Origin: Myxococcales bacterium
Lineage (GTDB): Bacteria; Myxococcota_A; Polyangia; GCA-2747355
Assembly: GCA_020431405.1 (NCBI GenBank)
Contig: JAGQIK010000496.1
Location: forward strand, 1 to 64,000
DNA: 64,000 bases
Reading direction: 5' to 3'
The position numbers and the translations under genes were made by a program. Below are positions 1-7,741 of the stretch, in pieces (the stretch's first letter is position 1; every line of letters starts with the position of its first letter). The notes beneath the pieces were generated by a model, which saw nothing but the letters and a program-made list of their open reading frames with translations, made no database searches and was not told where the DNA came from.

Positions 1-736
1 GACGGTGCAGGGCGTGCCCCTCTCGCTGTCGTTGGCGCGGCCGGCCGAGCGCCGCAGCGTGCTCGAGCTCGCCGCCGGCGCGCGCGTCGAGACGCCCGAG
101 CATCTGCTCGCAGCGCTGGCGGGGCTTGGTATCGCCGCGGCCGACATCGAGGTCGACGGCGGCGAGCTGCCGGCGCTCGATGGCAGCGCGCTGCCGTTCG
201 TCGAGGGGTTGTTGGAGGCGAGCGAGGCGCTCGACGAGGCGCCGCGACGCTTCGTGGTGGTCGACTCGTTCGAGCTCACGCGCGCGCGAGACGGTGCGCG
301 CTGCGCGCTGCGGCCGCGCGACGGCGACGCGCTGATCATCGACTGCGCGATAGCGTTCGACCATGCGGCGATCGGAGCGCAGCGACGGCGTTTCGTGCTC
401 GACGACGGCGCGCGCTTCGCGAGCGAGATCGCGCCGGCGCGCACGTTCGGGCTGCTCGCCGACGCCGAAGCGCTGCGCGCGCGCGGGCTGGCGCGCGGTG
501 CGAGCCACGACAACACGCTCGTCTTCGACGACGAGGGGCCGATGAGCGCGCCGCGCTTTGCTGACGAGCCGGTGCGCCACAAGATCCTCGATGTCATCGG
601 CGACTGCGCGCTGCTCGGCGCGCCGCTCTGCGGCGAGGTCGAAGTGGTGCGCGGTGGGCACGCGCTGCTGTGTGAGGTGTTGCGCGCGGCGTTGGCGCGC
701 GGCGCGGTGACGAGTTTGTCATCGCACCCGGGATGA
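1..736 (+). CDS. lpxC: UDP-3-O-acyl-N-acetylglucosamine deacetylase LpxC (5' truncated by window edge)
   Basis: LpxC is the zinc amidase that carries out the first committed step of lipid A synthesis in the cytoplasm. The visible part has the family signatures: TPEHLLAALAG with the first zinc histidine, DGSALPFV, the AIAFDH segment, ARTFG, and DEPVRHKILDVIGD with the second histidine and the aspartate that bind zinc, followed by the late GH that holds the catalytic histidine. The frame is open to the first base. About 45-60 N-terminal residues of a normal protein of about 300 residues are missing, so the GTG at base 5 is not the real start. The stop is TGA at 734-736. The gene implies a Gram-negative outer membrane. 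Confidence 0.95.
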   Translation, partial: TVQGVPLSLSLARPAERRSVLELAAGARVETPEHLLAALAGLGIAAADIEVDGGELPALDGSALPFVEGLLEASEALDEAPRRFVVVDSFELTRARDGARCALRPRDGDALIIDCAIAFDHAAIGAQRRRFVLDDGARFASEIAPARTFGLLADAEALRARGLARGASHDNTLVFDDEGPMSAPRFADEPVRHKILDVIGDCALLGAPLCGEVEVVRGGHALLCEVLRAALARGAVTSLSSHPG

Positions 737-754
737 GGCATAACCGCCTGCGAT

Positions 755-1750
755 ATGCCGTCTCCGATCCTTCATCTCGCCCACGGTCGCATTCTCGCTC
801 GCGAGCGTGATCTGCCGCACGGCTTGCAGCAGGCGATGGAAGCGGAGATCCACTACACACGGCTGGGCTCGATCTTTCCCGACCTGCCCTTCTACACCAA
901 CATCGTGCCGATGACGCTGGGCTACTGGCTCGAGCGGCCGGCCGAGGTGGTGCCCATCGCGTCGCGCATGCACAGCGACAGCCCCGACCGCTTCTCGTGG
1001 CACCTGCTCGAGACGCTGGCGCGCGGCGAAGCGCCCGGCGCGCGCGAGATGAATGCGTCGCAGCGGCTGGCGCTGATGGCCGGCTACTTTTCGCACGTGG
1101 CGCTCGACCTCGAGATCCACGGCCTCGTCAACTGGTGTGCGCGGCGCGACACGCTGCGCTATGGCGGCCACGAGTCGCACCACCACCGGCTGACGGAGAA
1201 GTACCACAGCCTGTTCTTCCACATCGATCACGACGGCCATGACTGCCTCGGCCGGCGCAGCTTCTTCAGCGAGCGCTCGAAGGTGCTCGACCAACCGGCG
1301 TTCGTGCGCCTGCAGCGCGAGCACCCCGCGGCGCGCTTCACCTCGCACGTGCTCGGCTTCTATCGCGAGCACCAGCCTAGCGTCGAGCGCGTGGCGAGCT
1401 GGCTGCGCACGTTCCGTCACTTCACGTTTCTGGTCTCGATCCCGGCGGCCAAGCGCAACGGCGACCGGCTCGGCCACGCCGGCAATCGCTACCGCTACTA
1501 CGACAACGAGGACTTCTCGTTCGACGAATACTGGCAGCGCGGCTACACGCGCTCGATCGAGATGCTGACCCTCGCCTACGACGTCGTGCGTGGCGGCGAT
1601 CTCGGCGACGGCGCCCAGCGCGAGTTTCTCGACAAGGCCAACATCCTCGATCTGGCCTATCCCCCGGCGCCGGATCTGCCGCCCCTGCCCGCTCCCGGCG
1701 CAGCGCTTCCGGCACAAAGCGAGCCCGCGTTAGCCTTTAGCGGTCGCTAA
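755..1750 (+). CDS. Zinc-dependent phospholipase C-like protein
   Basis: A 331-residue protein without a signal peptide. The N-terminus has a histidine-rich pattern (HLAHGRIL, then GSIFPDLPFY), followed by GYFSHVALDLEIH, a run GGHESHHHRL and FHIDHDGHD. This spacing of His and Asp matches the zinc-dependent phospholipase C superfamily (PF00882), whose members hydrolyse phospholipids or act as S1/P1-type nucleases. The substrate cannot be read from the sequence. It starts 18 bases after lpxC and may be co-transcribed with it, which would fit an envelope lipid role, but that is inference. No Shine-Dalgarno is visible before the ATG. Confidence 0.65.
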   Translation: MPSPILHLAHGRILARERDLPHGLQQAMEAEIHYTRLGSIFPDLPFYTNIVPMTLGYWLERPAEVVPIASRMHSDSPDRFSWHLLETLARGEAPGAREMNASQRLALMAGYFSHVALDLEIHGLVNWCARRDTLRYGGHESHHHRLTEKYHSLFFHIDHDGHDCLGRRSFFSERSKVLDQPAFVRLQREHPAARFTSHVLGFYREHQPSVERVASWLRTFRHFTFLVSIPAAKRNGDRLGHAGNRYRYYDNEDFSFDEYWQRGYTRSIEMLTLAYDVVRGGDLGDGAQREFLDKANILDLAYPPAPDLPPLPAPGAALPAQSEPALAFSGR

Positions 1751-1765
1751 TGCTCGCACTTGTCG

Positions 1766-1795
1766 TTGACACTTTCTTCTGATTCCAGATATATA
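1766..1795 (+). promoter_or_regulatory. Sigma70-like promoter for a leaderless prmA
   Basis: A perfect TTGACA (1766-1771) lies 18 bases upstream of TATATA (1790-1795) in a locally AT-rich patch. The expected start of transcription is at about 1801-1802, exactly where the prmA GTG begins, and no Shine-Dalgarno lies between. Confidence 0.7.
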
Positions 1796-1800
1796 CGAAC

Positions 1801-2712
1801 GTGATCGTGGGTGATCTCGCACAGCTAGTGTTCTCCGTGCCCGACGAGGTAGCGGAGGCAGTCGCCAACCTTCTCTCGGAGGAGGTCGGCGCTGGCTTGG
1901 AGCAGCGCGACAGCGAGACGCTCGACAAGCCCGAACAGGCGGGCAACACCGAGCTCGTGGTGTGCGTGCCCTCGTCGCGTGTCGAAGCCCAGATCAACGC
2001 GGTCAACGCGCTGCTCGCCTCGCTCGCCGAGATGGGCCAGCGCACCGACCCGCACTCCCATCGCTCGCAGGACATCCGTCCCGAGGACTGGATCGACCTC
2101 TACAAGCGCCACTTCAAGGCGCACCGACTGGCGCGCCACACGGTGGTCAAACCGTCGTGGGAAGACTACGAGGCCGCCGCTGGCGAGTTGGTCGTCGAGC
2201 TCGACCCCGGGCAGGCCTTTGGCACTGGGCTTCACGCCAGCACGCGGCTATGCGTCAGCGCGCTCGAGCGCAGCGCGCGCCTCGGGCCCGCGCCCAGCGA
2301 CGCGCTGGACGTTGGCTGCGGCACGGGGATCCTCGCCATCGTCATCGCACGGCTGTGGCCGAGCTGTCGCGTGCTCGCCGTCGACAACGATCCCATCGCG
2401 GTCGAGGTGGCGCGAGAGAACGTCGCGCGCAACGGCCTCTCCGATCGCATCAAGGTCGAGCAGCGCTCCGCCGCCGATCTGGACGGGCAGTACGGCATCG
2501 TCACGGCAAACCTGACCTTCGAAGCGCTCGTCGAGCTAGCGCCCGTGCTGCGCGAGCGCATCGGCGACTTCGGCCGCCTGATCATGTCGGGCCTGCTGTC
2601 GGAGCGCGCGCGCGAGCTGCAGCAGGTCTATACCCACGACCTGATCCTCGAGTCCGAGTACACCGAGGAGCAGGACGGCTGGCGCAGCGTCACCGTACGC
2701 GTGCGCGCCTAG
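1801..2712 (+). CDS. prmA: Ribosomal protein L11 methyltransferase PrmA
   Basis: PrmA trimethylates ribosomal protein L11 using S-adenosylmethionine. The 303-residue length is normal. The N-terminal substrate-binding part is followed by EDWIDLYKRHF, then DPGQAFGTGLHASTRL, which is the PrmA signature. The SAM-binding motif I is LDVGCGTGILA at about residues 169-179, with the acidic VDND next and the catalytic-site TANLTFEAL later. The start is GTG at 1801. An upstream in-frame ATG at 1750 is followed by a TGA at 1780-1782. A strong promoter ends 6 bases before the start codon, so translation is probably leaderless. rsmE follows 18 bases downstream, giving a ribosome-modification pair. Confidence 0.95.
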   Translation: MIVGDLAQLVFSVPDEVAEAVANLLSEEVGAGLEQRDSETLDKPEQAGNTELVVCVPSSRVEAQINAVNALLASLAEMGQRTDPHSHRSQDIRPEDWIDLYKRHFKAHRLARHTVVKPSWEDYEAAAGELVVELDPGQAFGTGLHASTRLCVSALERSARLGPAPSDALDVGCGTGILAIVIARLWPSCRVLAVDNDPIAVEVARENVARNGLSDRIKVEQRSAADLDGQYGIVTANLTFEALVELAPVLRERIGDFGRLIMSGLLSERARELQQVYTHDLILESEYTEEQDGWRSVTVRVRA

Positions 2713-2730
2713 CAGCCCCACGGGGCCCTC

Positions 2731-3459
2731 GTGGCCAAGCGCCTCCTCGTAGACCACGGCGCGATCAGCGACGACCGCGCGCTGCTCGGCGGCGATCTCG
2801 CGCGCTACGTCACGCGCGTGCTGCGCTTCGGCGTGGGCGACGCGCTGAGCCTCTGCGACGGCGAGGGCGGACTGTTCGAAGGCCGCATCGACCGGGTGAG
2901 CGGCGGGCGCGTCGAGGTGGCCATCGCCGAGCGCCGACAGCTGGCGCGCCCCGCCGGCCCTCGCCTGTGGCTGCTGTACGGGCTGGCCAAGGCGAGCGCC
3001 ACCGAGACCACCCTGCAGAAGGCCACCGAGCTCGGCGTGGACCGCGTCACGCCGGTGATCTGCGAGCGCTCGGTAGCGCGGCCGAGAGACGGTGACAAGA
3101 AGCGCGCGCGCTGGGGCGAGATCGTGCGCGGGGCCGCGCGCCAGTGCGAGCGTGCCTTCCTGCCGCAGGTCGACGAGCCGCAGCCGCTGGCGCGCGCGCT
3201 CGCCGACTGCGGCGCCTCGCACAAGCTGATCGCCTCGGTGGCTCACGGCCAGACGCTCTCGGCAGAGGGGCTGGCGGGCGCGGGCGAGGTGGCGCTCGCC
3301 GTCGGCCCCGAGGGCGGCTTCACCGACGCGGAGGTGGCCGCCGCCGAGCGCGCTGGCTTCGCGCCGGTCAGCCTCGGCCCCACGATCTTGCGCAGCGAGA
3401 CGGCCGCCATCGCGCTGCTCGCCATCGTCGCTTACGGCAGCGGACGCCTGCAGAGCTAG
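2731..3459 (+). CDS. rsmE: 16S rRNA (uracil-1498-N3)-methyltransferase RsmE
   Basis: RsmE is a SPOUT-family enzyme that methylates U1498 of 16S rRNA. The N-terminal PUA-like part contains the pattern YVTRVLRFGVGD. The C-terminal knot carries LLYGLAKASATETTLQKATELG, CERSVARP, RGAARQCER, the nucleotide-binding AVGPEGGFTDAE and the final ILRSETAAIALLAIV. All family motifs are present and the 242-residue length is typical. The start is GTG at 2731, 18 bases after prmA, so the two genes are likely one transcript. Confidence 0.95.
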   Translation: MAKRLLVDHGAISDDRALLGGDLARYVTRVLRFGVGDALSLCDGEGGLFEGRIDRVSGGRVEVAIAERRQLARPAGPRLWLLYGLAKASATETTLQKATELGVDRVTPVICERSVARPRDGDKKRARWGEIVRGAARQCERAFLPQVDEPQPLARALADCGASHKLIASVAHGQTLSAEGLAGAGEVALAVGPEGGFTDAEVAAAERAGFAPVSLGPTILRSETAAIALLAIVAYGSGRLQS

Positions 3460-3508
3460 CGCGCCCAGCTCGAGGTGGGGCTAACTGGGAATTCTGCCCT
3501 ACCCTCTC

Positions 3509-3514
3509 TATGAT
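3509..3514 (+). promoter_or_regulatory. Possible -10 element for a leaderless RDD gene
   Basis: TATGAT ends 9 bases before the ATG at 3523 and there is no Shine-Dalgarno. No good -35 box is visible at the usual distance. Confidence 0.35.
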
Positions 3515-3522
3515 GGGGACGC

Positions 3523-4197
3523 ATGGCTGACGAGCGCGACAAGAGCGAATCGATCGACCTCCAGGAGGCCGTCGCCCGCTCCATGTCCGAGCCCGAGAGC
3601 GGCAAGGCCACCGTGCAGGTGGTCAAGCGCGAGCGGCCCGCGGCCGGCAGCGAGCGCGAGCGCGGGCGCGCGCGCGCCGACGAAGACAGCGATGCGCCGC
3701 GCGTCTACGTGGTCGGCGTGTGGCGGCGCGCTGCGGCGGGTCTGGTCGACCTCGCCTGCGTTTCGCCGGTGTTGCTGCTGGCGGCGTGGCTGGCACTTCG
3801 CGTCGCGCGCTTGCCCATCGGCGAGCGCTTCGGCCCCGAGACGCTGATCGAGCTTTTGCTCTGGGGCGGCGCGGGCTTCTACGGCACCTTGGCCCTATGC
3901 ATCGCTATCGCCCTGCTCTACGCTCTAATCTTCGTCGCCCTGACGGGTCGGACGCCGGGGCTGCGCTTGCTCGGGGCGCGCGTTATCAACGTCTATGGCG
4001 AACGCCCCGAGTGGTGGCGAGTCGTTTTGCGATGTCTTGCAATGATGCTCTCGGTGGCGCTGGCGGGGCTCGGGCTACTGTGGATCGGGTTCGATCGCGA
4101 GAAGCGTGGACTACATGACTGGATCGCTGGAACGTACGTCATCCGCGCGCGGCCTGCGCCGCGCGCCGCGGTGGCGCGAAGCACAGCACCAGCGTAG
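3523..4197 (+). CDS. RDD-family integral membrane protein
   Basis: A 224-residue protein whose first 60 residues are charged and probably cytoplasmic. The RDD domain begins at WRRAAAGLVDL (about residues 66-76) with the conserved arginine and aspartate. It then has three or four hydrophobic segments (about residues 75-92, 106-138 and 170-188), the loop TGRTPGLRLLGARV and the ending FDREKRGLHDWIAGT, which is the classical RDD signature. The RDD family is poorly understood; some members act in transport or stress responses. The gene stands alone between rsmE and the large gene at 4240, and its role here is unknown. Confidence 0.8.
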   Translation: MADERDKSESIDLQEAVARSMSEPESGKATVQVVKRERPAAGSERERGRARADEDSDAPRVYVVGVWRRAAAGLVDLACVSPVLLLAAWLALRVARLPIGERFGPETLIELLLWGGAGFYGTLALCIAIALLYALIFVALTGRTPGLRLLGARVINVYGERPEWWRVVLRCLAMMLSVALAGLGLLWIGFDREKRGLHDWIAGTYVIRARPAPRAAVARSTAPA

Positions 4198-4239
4198 AGC
4201 GCCGAGCATCATCGCGGCCGAGCGGCGGAGCGGTCCGAG

Positions 4240-7200
4240 ATGAGCTCGCGGCTCAGCTCGCTGCTGTCGCAGGAAGCCGGCGTTGGCGTCAGCCAGCTCA
4301 AGGCGGCCTTCACCGTGCAGGTGATCAAGGGCGGCAGCCTCGGCACGGCGCTGCTCGAGCGCAAGCAGATCCGCGAGTCGCTGCTGGTCGACCTGCTGGC
4401 GCGCGTGAGCGGCTATCCGCCGATGCCGCCGCACCTGCTCGACGCGTGCGACGCTGCCGTCGCAGAGTCGGTGGACGTCAAGCAGGCAGACCGCCTCGGC
4501 ATCTGTCCCGTGCAGCGCTCGGGCGACCGCGTGATCGTGCTCACCAGCGAGCGCACCGATCAGGTCGAGCTCTCGGAGCTCGCCTACGAGCTCGGCTGCG
4601 AGCTTCTGCCCTACGCCGCGAGCGAGCTGCGCGTGATGCAGGCGCGCGCGCGCGTCTACGGGCTGCCGCTCGGGCAGCGTTACCAGCGGCTCATCGACGA
4701 GCTGGGCGAGTCGCCGCCCGCGGTGGGCGGCGCGCCGCTGCTGGCGGGCGACGAGGTCGCCGACACCGGCGGCTTCGATCTGCTCGCGCCGCTGCCGCTC
4801 GGCCCGGTGGTGGTGCAGTCGTCGCGCGCGCGGGCGTCGGCCGAGACACGTGACGAGCCGATCCGCGAGCGCGAGCCGCCCGGCACCAAGACGCTGCCGC
4901 CGTTGACGCCCGCCCCGGAGTTCGACGAAACCCTGCAAGCAGCTCACGACGCCGCGCTCGAGGCGGCGCGCGCCAGCCAGCACGGCCTGGTGGTCCCGCC
5001 GGCGGCCGAAGCCGAAGCCGAAGCCGAGGCCGAGGCCGAGGCCGAAACCGAAACCGAAGCCGAAGCCGAAGCCGAAGCCGAGACCGAAGCCGAAGCCGAA
5101 ACCGAAGCCGAAGCCGAGACCGAGGCCGAAGCGCGCGAGCGCGTGCGTGCCGCACACGCGGCCGACACGGCCGAAGAGATGGAGGCGCCCGCTAGCCGAC
5201 CGCAGCTGACGGTCGTCGATGGGGGTGCGGCGCCGCGCCAGCGCCGTCGTCGTCCCGACGCCACCGAGGAGACCCCGATGGTCTTCCTGCATGACGCGCG
5301 CTCGCAGACCGACGATCACCCGGCCATCGTCTCCGACCGCCCCGCGCCCAGCGGCGAGACCGAAGCGCTGCCGCCGATCCCCGGCGAGGAGGGCGTGGCC
5401 AGCGAGAGCACCGACACGATCGTCGCGGCCATCGAAGATGGCTACGACGCCGACGAGGAAGGGCCCGACGAGCCGCCCGCGCAGGAAGCCCCCGCGCCCA
5501 TCGAAGCTGCGGCCGAGGCGCCGCCGCCGCCAGAGCAACCGCCCGCTGCCGAGCCGCCCGCTGCCGAGCCGCCCGCTACCGAGCCGCCCGCTGCCGAGCC
5601 GCCCGCCTACGAAGAACAGCTCGACGCTGCTGCAGACGCGCCTGCTCCTGCCGCTGATGGCGCCGCCGACGACGACACGTCCGCGCCCAGTGACGATGGC
5701 GTGATGACCTCCGCCTCCGCGACGTTGACCGCCGTCGAAGCGGTGCAGGTGCCGCCGGTACGCGTGCGCAGCGTCGTCCCTGCCACCCCCGAGACCACGC
5801 CCGAGGGCGCACGCACGCTGGTCGGCCTACCCGCCGTCGGCGAGATGGCGATGAGCGAGAGCGAGGCCGTCGCCGCCATGCGCGAGGCCACTACGCGCGA
5901 CGAGCTGCTCGTGGCGCTGCTTCGCGGCGTGCACATGCACCTCAACTCGGTGCACCTCTACACGGTACAGAAGGGCGAGATCGTCGGGCGCTTCGCGCTC
6001 GAGGCGGGAGAGCTCGACGACTTCGATGTGCGCAAGCGCCGCATCTCGCTCGCGCTGCCCTCGATCATCGCGCGCGCAGTCGCCGACGGCGCCGTCTACA
6101 TCGGCCCCGCCCCGGACTCCGACGCCAGCGCCACCGTGCTGCTCACCGCCGAGATCCTGGCCGCCAATCTGGTGCTGGTGCCGATCTGTCTGCGCAAACG
6201 CACCGTGCTGCTCGTCATCGGTCACCACTTCGGCAACGCGCCCAAGGGCGTGCGTGCGCACCTGATGCGTCTCGCGGACGAGGCGGCCGGCGCCCTCGCC
6301 GAGCTGATCGTGCGCGTCAAGCAGCGCGGCGAGCTCAAGGCCAGCACGCGACCGGCACCGCTGCGCGTCTCGACCGAGCGCGAGCCGGCGCCTCCGCCCA
6401 ACGCACGCACCGGCCAAGGCAGCGAGCCGGTGGCGTTCGGCGACGAGCACAGCGCACCCTACGTCCCCGTAAGGCCGGCGGCGCCCGCGCGCTCGGGCAC
6501 GGTGCAGGGTGCCGGCGCGCAACGCCAGCATCGCCCGCGCGGACGCGAGCTCGGCTCGGCCGCCGCGCACGGCGGGCTCAGACCGGTCAAGTCGGGAGAG
6601 ATCGTCGGGCTGACGTCGACGTCCGAGCCGCATCGCGACGACCGCAAGGTCATCGTCGAGCTCGGGCCCGATCTCGAAGAGGCCACCACCGACACGCTGC
6701 TGTCGATGCTCGCCAGCGGCCCACAAGATCGGCGTACGGCAATCGACGAGCTGATCACGCGCGGACGCGAGGCGATCATACAGCTCGTAGAGCGCTTCCC
6801 CGGCCAGCTCGACCTCGACGACACCAGCGCCAACATCCCGCGCCCGCGCGACTGCAGCCGCGTGCTTCACGCGCTCGTGTGCATCGGCCGCTCGGTGCTG
6901 CCCTCGGTCGCCGCGCTGCTCGCCAGCCCTGACGACCACAAGCGCTTCTGGGCGACGCACCTGCTGTCCGAGCTGGTCTATCCCGAGTCGGTGGCCTTGC
7001 TCGCGCAGCGGCTGGGCGACAAGCAGCCCGCGATCCGGCAGGTGGCGGCGCTCGCGCTGCGCGGCTTCCGCCGCCTCGAGGGCTACCCCGACCTGCTCGC
7101 CGACCTGCGCGCCGACCTCAGCCACCCCGAGCCGCGCCCGCGCCGCGCCGCCATCGAGGCGCTCGCCGCCCTCGGTGACGTAGTGGCTATCCCGTCGATT

Positions 7201-7536
7201 ATCTCGATGCTGCGCGACCGCGACGAAGCCGTCATCGAGGCCGCACACCGATCCCTGGTCGTGCTGACGCGCCAGGACTTCGGCGTCGAGACGCGCGCGT
7301 GGGTCGATTGGTGGGAGCGCAACCGTCATCGCCACCGCGTCGAATGGCTTATCGACGGGCTCGTGCACGGCAACGGGTCGATCCGCGCCGCCGCGGGGCT
7401 CGAGCTCGAAGCGCTGACGGGCTTCAACTTCGGCTACGATCCACAACTGTCGGCGCCGCAGCGCGAAGAGATCCGGAAGCGGTTTCTCGTCTGGTGGGCC
7501 GACAGCGGGCTGCTCGATTTCGGCCGCTTCGGCTAG
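4240..7536 (+). CDS. Large multidomain protein: MshEN-like, Glu-Ala repeat linker, GAF-like, HEAT repeats
   Basis: The protein has 1098 residues. Residues 1-150 resemble the N-terminal domain of GspE/MshE secretion ATPases (MshEN), with the pattern GGSLGTALLERKQI, but no ATPase domain follows. Residues 256-299 are an almost pure Glu-Ala repeat coded by GCCGAA hexamers, and residues 422-455 are PPAAE repeats. Residues 545-705 look like a GAF-type sensory domain. Residues 820-1098 are HEAT-like helical repeats, for example ALLASPDDHKRFWATHLLSEL. MshEN domains can bind cyclic di-GMP, so a signalling or scaffold role is possible, but that is inference. The start is ATG at 4240; no Shine-Dalgarno is clear. 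Confidence 0.75.
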   Translation: MSSRLSSLLSQEAGVGVSQLKAAFTVQVIKGGSLGTALLERKQIRESLLVDLLARVSGYPPMPPHLLDACDAAVAESVDVKQADRLGICPVQRSGDRVIVLTSERTDQVELSELAYELGCELLPYAASELRVMQARARVYGLPLGQRYQRLIDELGESPPAVGGAPLLAGDEVADTGGFDLLAPLPLGPVVVQSSRARASAETRDEPIREREPPGTKTLPPLTPAPEFDETLQAAHDAALEAARASQHGLVVPPAAEAEAEAEAEAEAETETEAEAEAEAETEAEAETEAEAETEAEARERVRAAHAADTAEEMEAPASRPQLTVVDGGAAPRQRRRRPDATEETPMVFLHDARSQTDDHPAIVSDRPAPSGETEALPPIPGEEGVASESTDTIVAAIEDGYDADEEGPDEPPAQEAPAPIEAAAEAPPPPEQPPAAEPPAAEPPATEPPAAEPPAYEEQLDAAADAPAPAADGAADDDTSAPSDDGVMTSASATLTAVEAVQVPPVRVRSVVPATPETTPEGARTLVGLPAVGEMAMSESEAVAAMREATTRDELLVALLRGVHMHLNSVHLYTVQKGEIVGRFALEAGELDDFDVRKRRISLALPSIIARAVADGAVYIGPAPDSDASATVLLTAEILAANLVLVPICLRKRTVLLVIGHHFGNAPKGVRAHLMRLADEAAGALAELIVRVKQRGELKASTRPAPLRVSTEREPAPPPNARTGQGSEPVAFGDEHSAPYVPVRPAAPARSGTVQGAGAQRQHRPRGRELGSAAAHGGLRPVKSGEIVGLTSTSEPHRDDRKVIVELGPDLEEATTDTLLSMLASGPQDRRTAIDELITRGREAIIQLVERFPGQLDLDDTSANIPRPRDCSRVLHALVCIGRSVLPSVAALLASPDDHKRFWATHLLSELVYPESVALLAQRLGDKQPAIRQVAALALRGFRRLEGYPDLLADLRADLSHPEPRPRRAAIEALAALGDVVAIPSIISMLRDRDEAVIEAAHRSLVVLTRQDFGVETRAWVDWWERNRHRHRVEWLIDGLVHGNGSIRAAAGLELEALTGFNFGYDPQLSAPQREEIRKRFLVWWADSGLLDFGRFG
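5007..5133 (+). repeat. GCCGAA hexanucleotide coding repeat
   Basis: About 21 imperfect tandem copies of GCCGAA/GCCGAG, with occasional ACCGAA, code for the alternating Glu-Ala tract of the gene at 4240. Such a tract is prone to slippage in multiples of 6 bases, which would change linker length without breaking the frame. The antisense strand carries a long shadow frame made of the same repeat. Confidence 0.9.
5536..5610 (+). repeat. 15-base coding repeat (PPAAE)
   Basis: About five tandem copies of a GAGCCGCCCGCTGCC unit encode PPAAE/PPATE in the proline-rich linker of the same protein. Confidence 0.85.
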
Positions 7537-7663
7537 CGCGCCCTCGGAATTACAGCACCTTACGAGGCCGCCGGGCGCACCGGCCGCCAAAATGTCCGCC
7601 CGTGCCTTGCCGCGGCGCATGCTACGATGTAAATACCCGACGCAAGTAGCATTTTTGGCCGGC

Positions 7664-7703
7664 GGCGAAGCTCGGCCAGTCCTCGACTGGCTCAGTCTTC
7701 GCC
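7664..7703. promoter_or_regulatory. Two-part hairpin upstream of a VWA lipoprotein gene
   Basis: GGCGAAG (7664-7670) pairs with CTTCGCC (7697-7703). Inside it CCAGT (7676-7680) pairs with ACTGG (7686-7690) around a CCTCG loop. It sits 26 bases before the Shine-Dalgarno of the next gene and could be a 5' leader structure or a terminator of the preceding gene. No T-tract follows, so a regulatory leader is a little more likely. Confidence 0.4.
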
Positions 7704-7741
7704 ACCGCTCCTTATGGACGTAGCCGTTGGAGGCAACAGCG

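Noticed and set aside
719-1717. Long minus-strand frame opposite the phospholipase C-like gene
   Set aside because: The plus-strand product has family motifs; the antisense product has none. Such shadow frames are common at this GC content.
5007-5133. CRISPR-like array
   Set aside because: The repeats are contiguous 6-base coding units without spacers. No CRISPR array was seen anywhere in the window.
4111-5538. 475-codon open frame on the minus strand with Phe-Gly repeats
   Set aside because: It is antisense to the GCCGAA repeat of the gene at 4240; the repeated Phe-Gly is a mirror of the Glu-Ala code and no motif is present.
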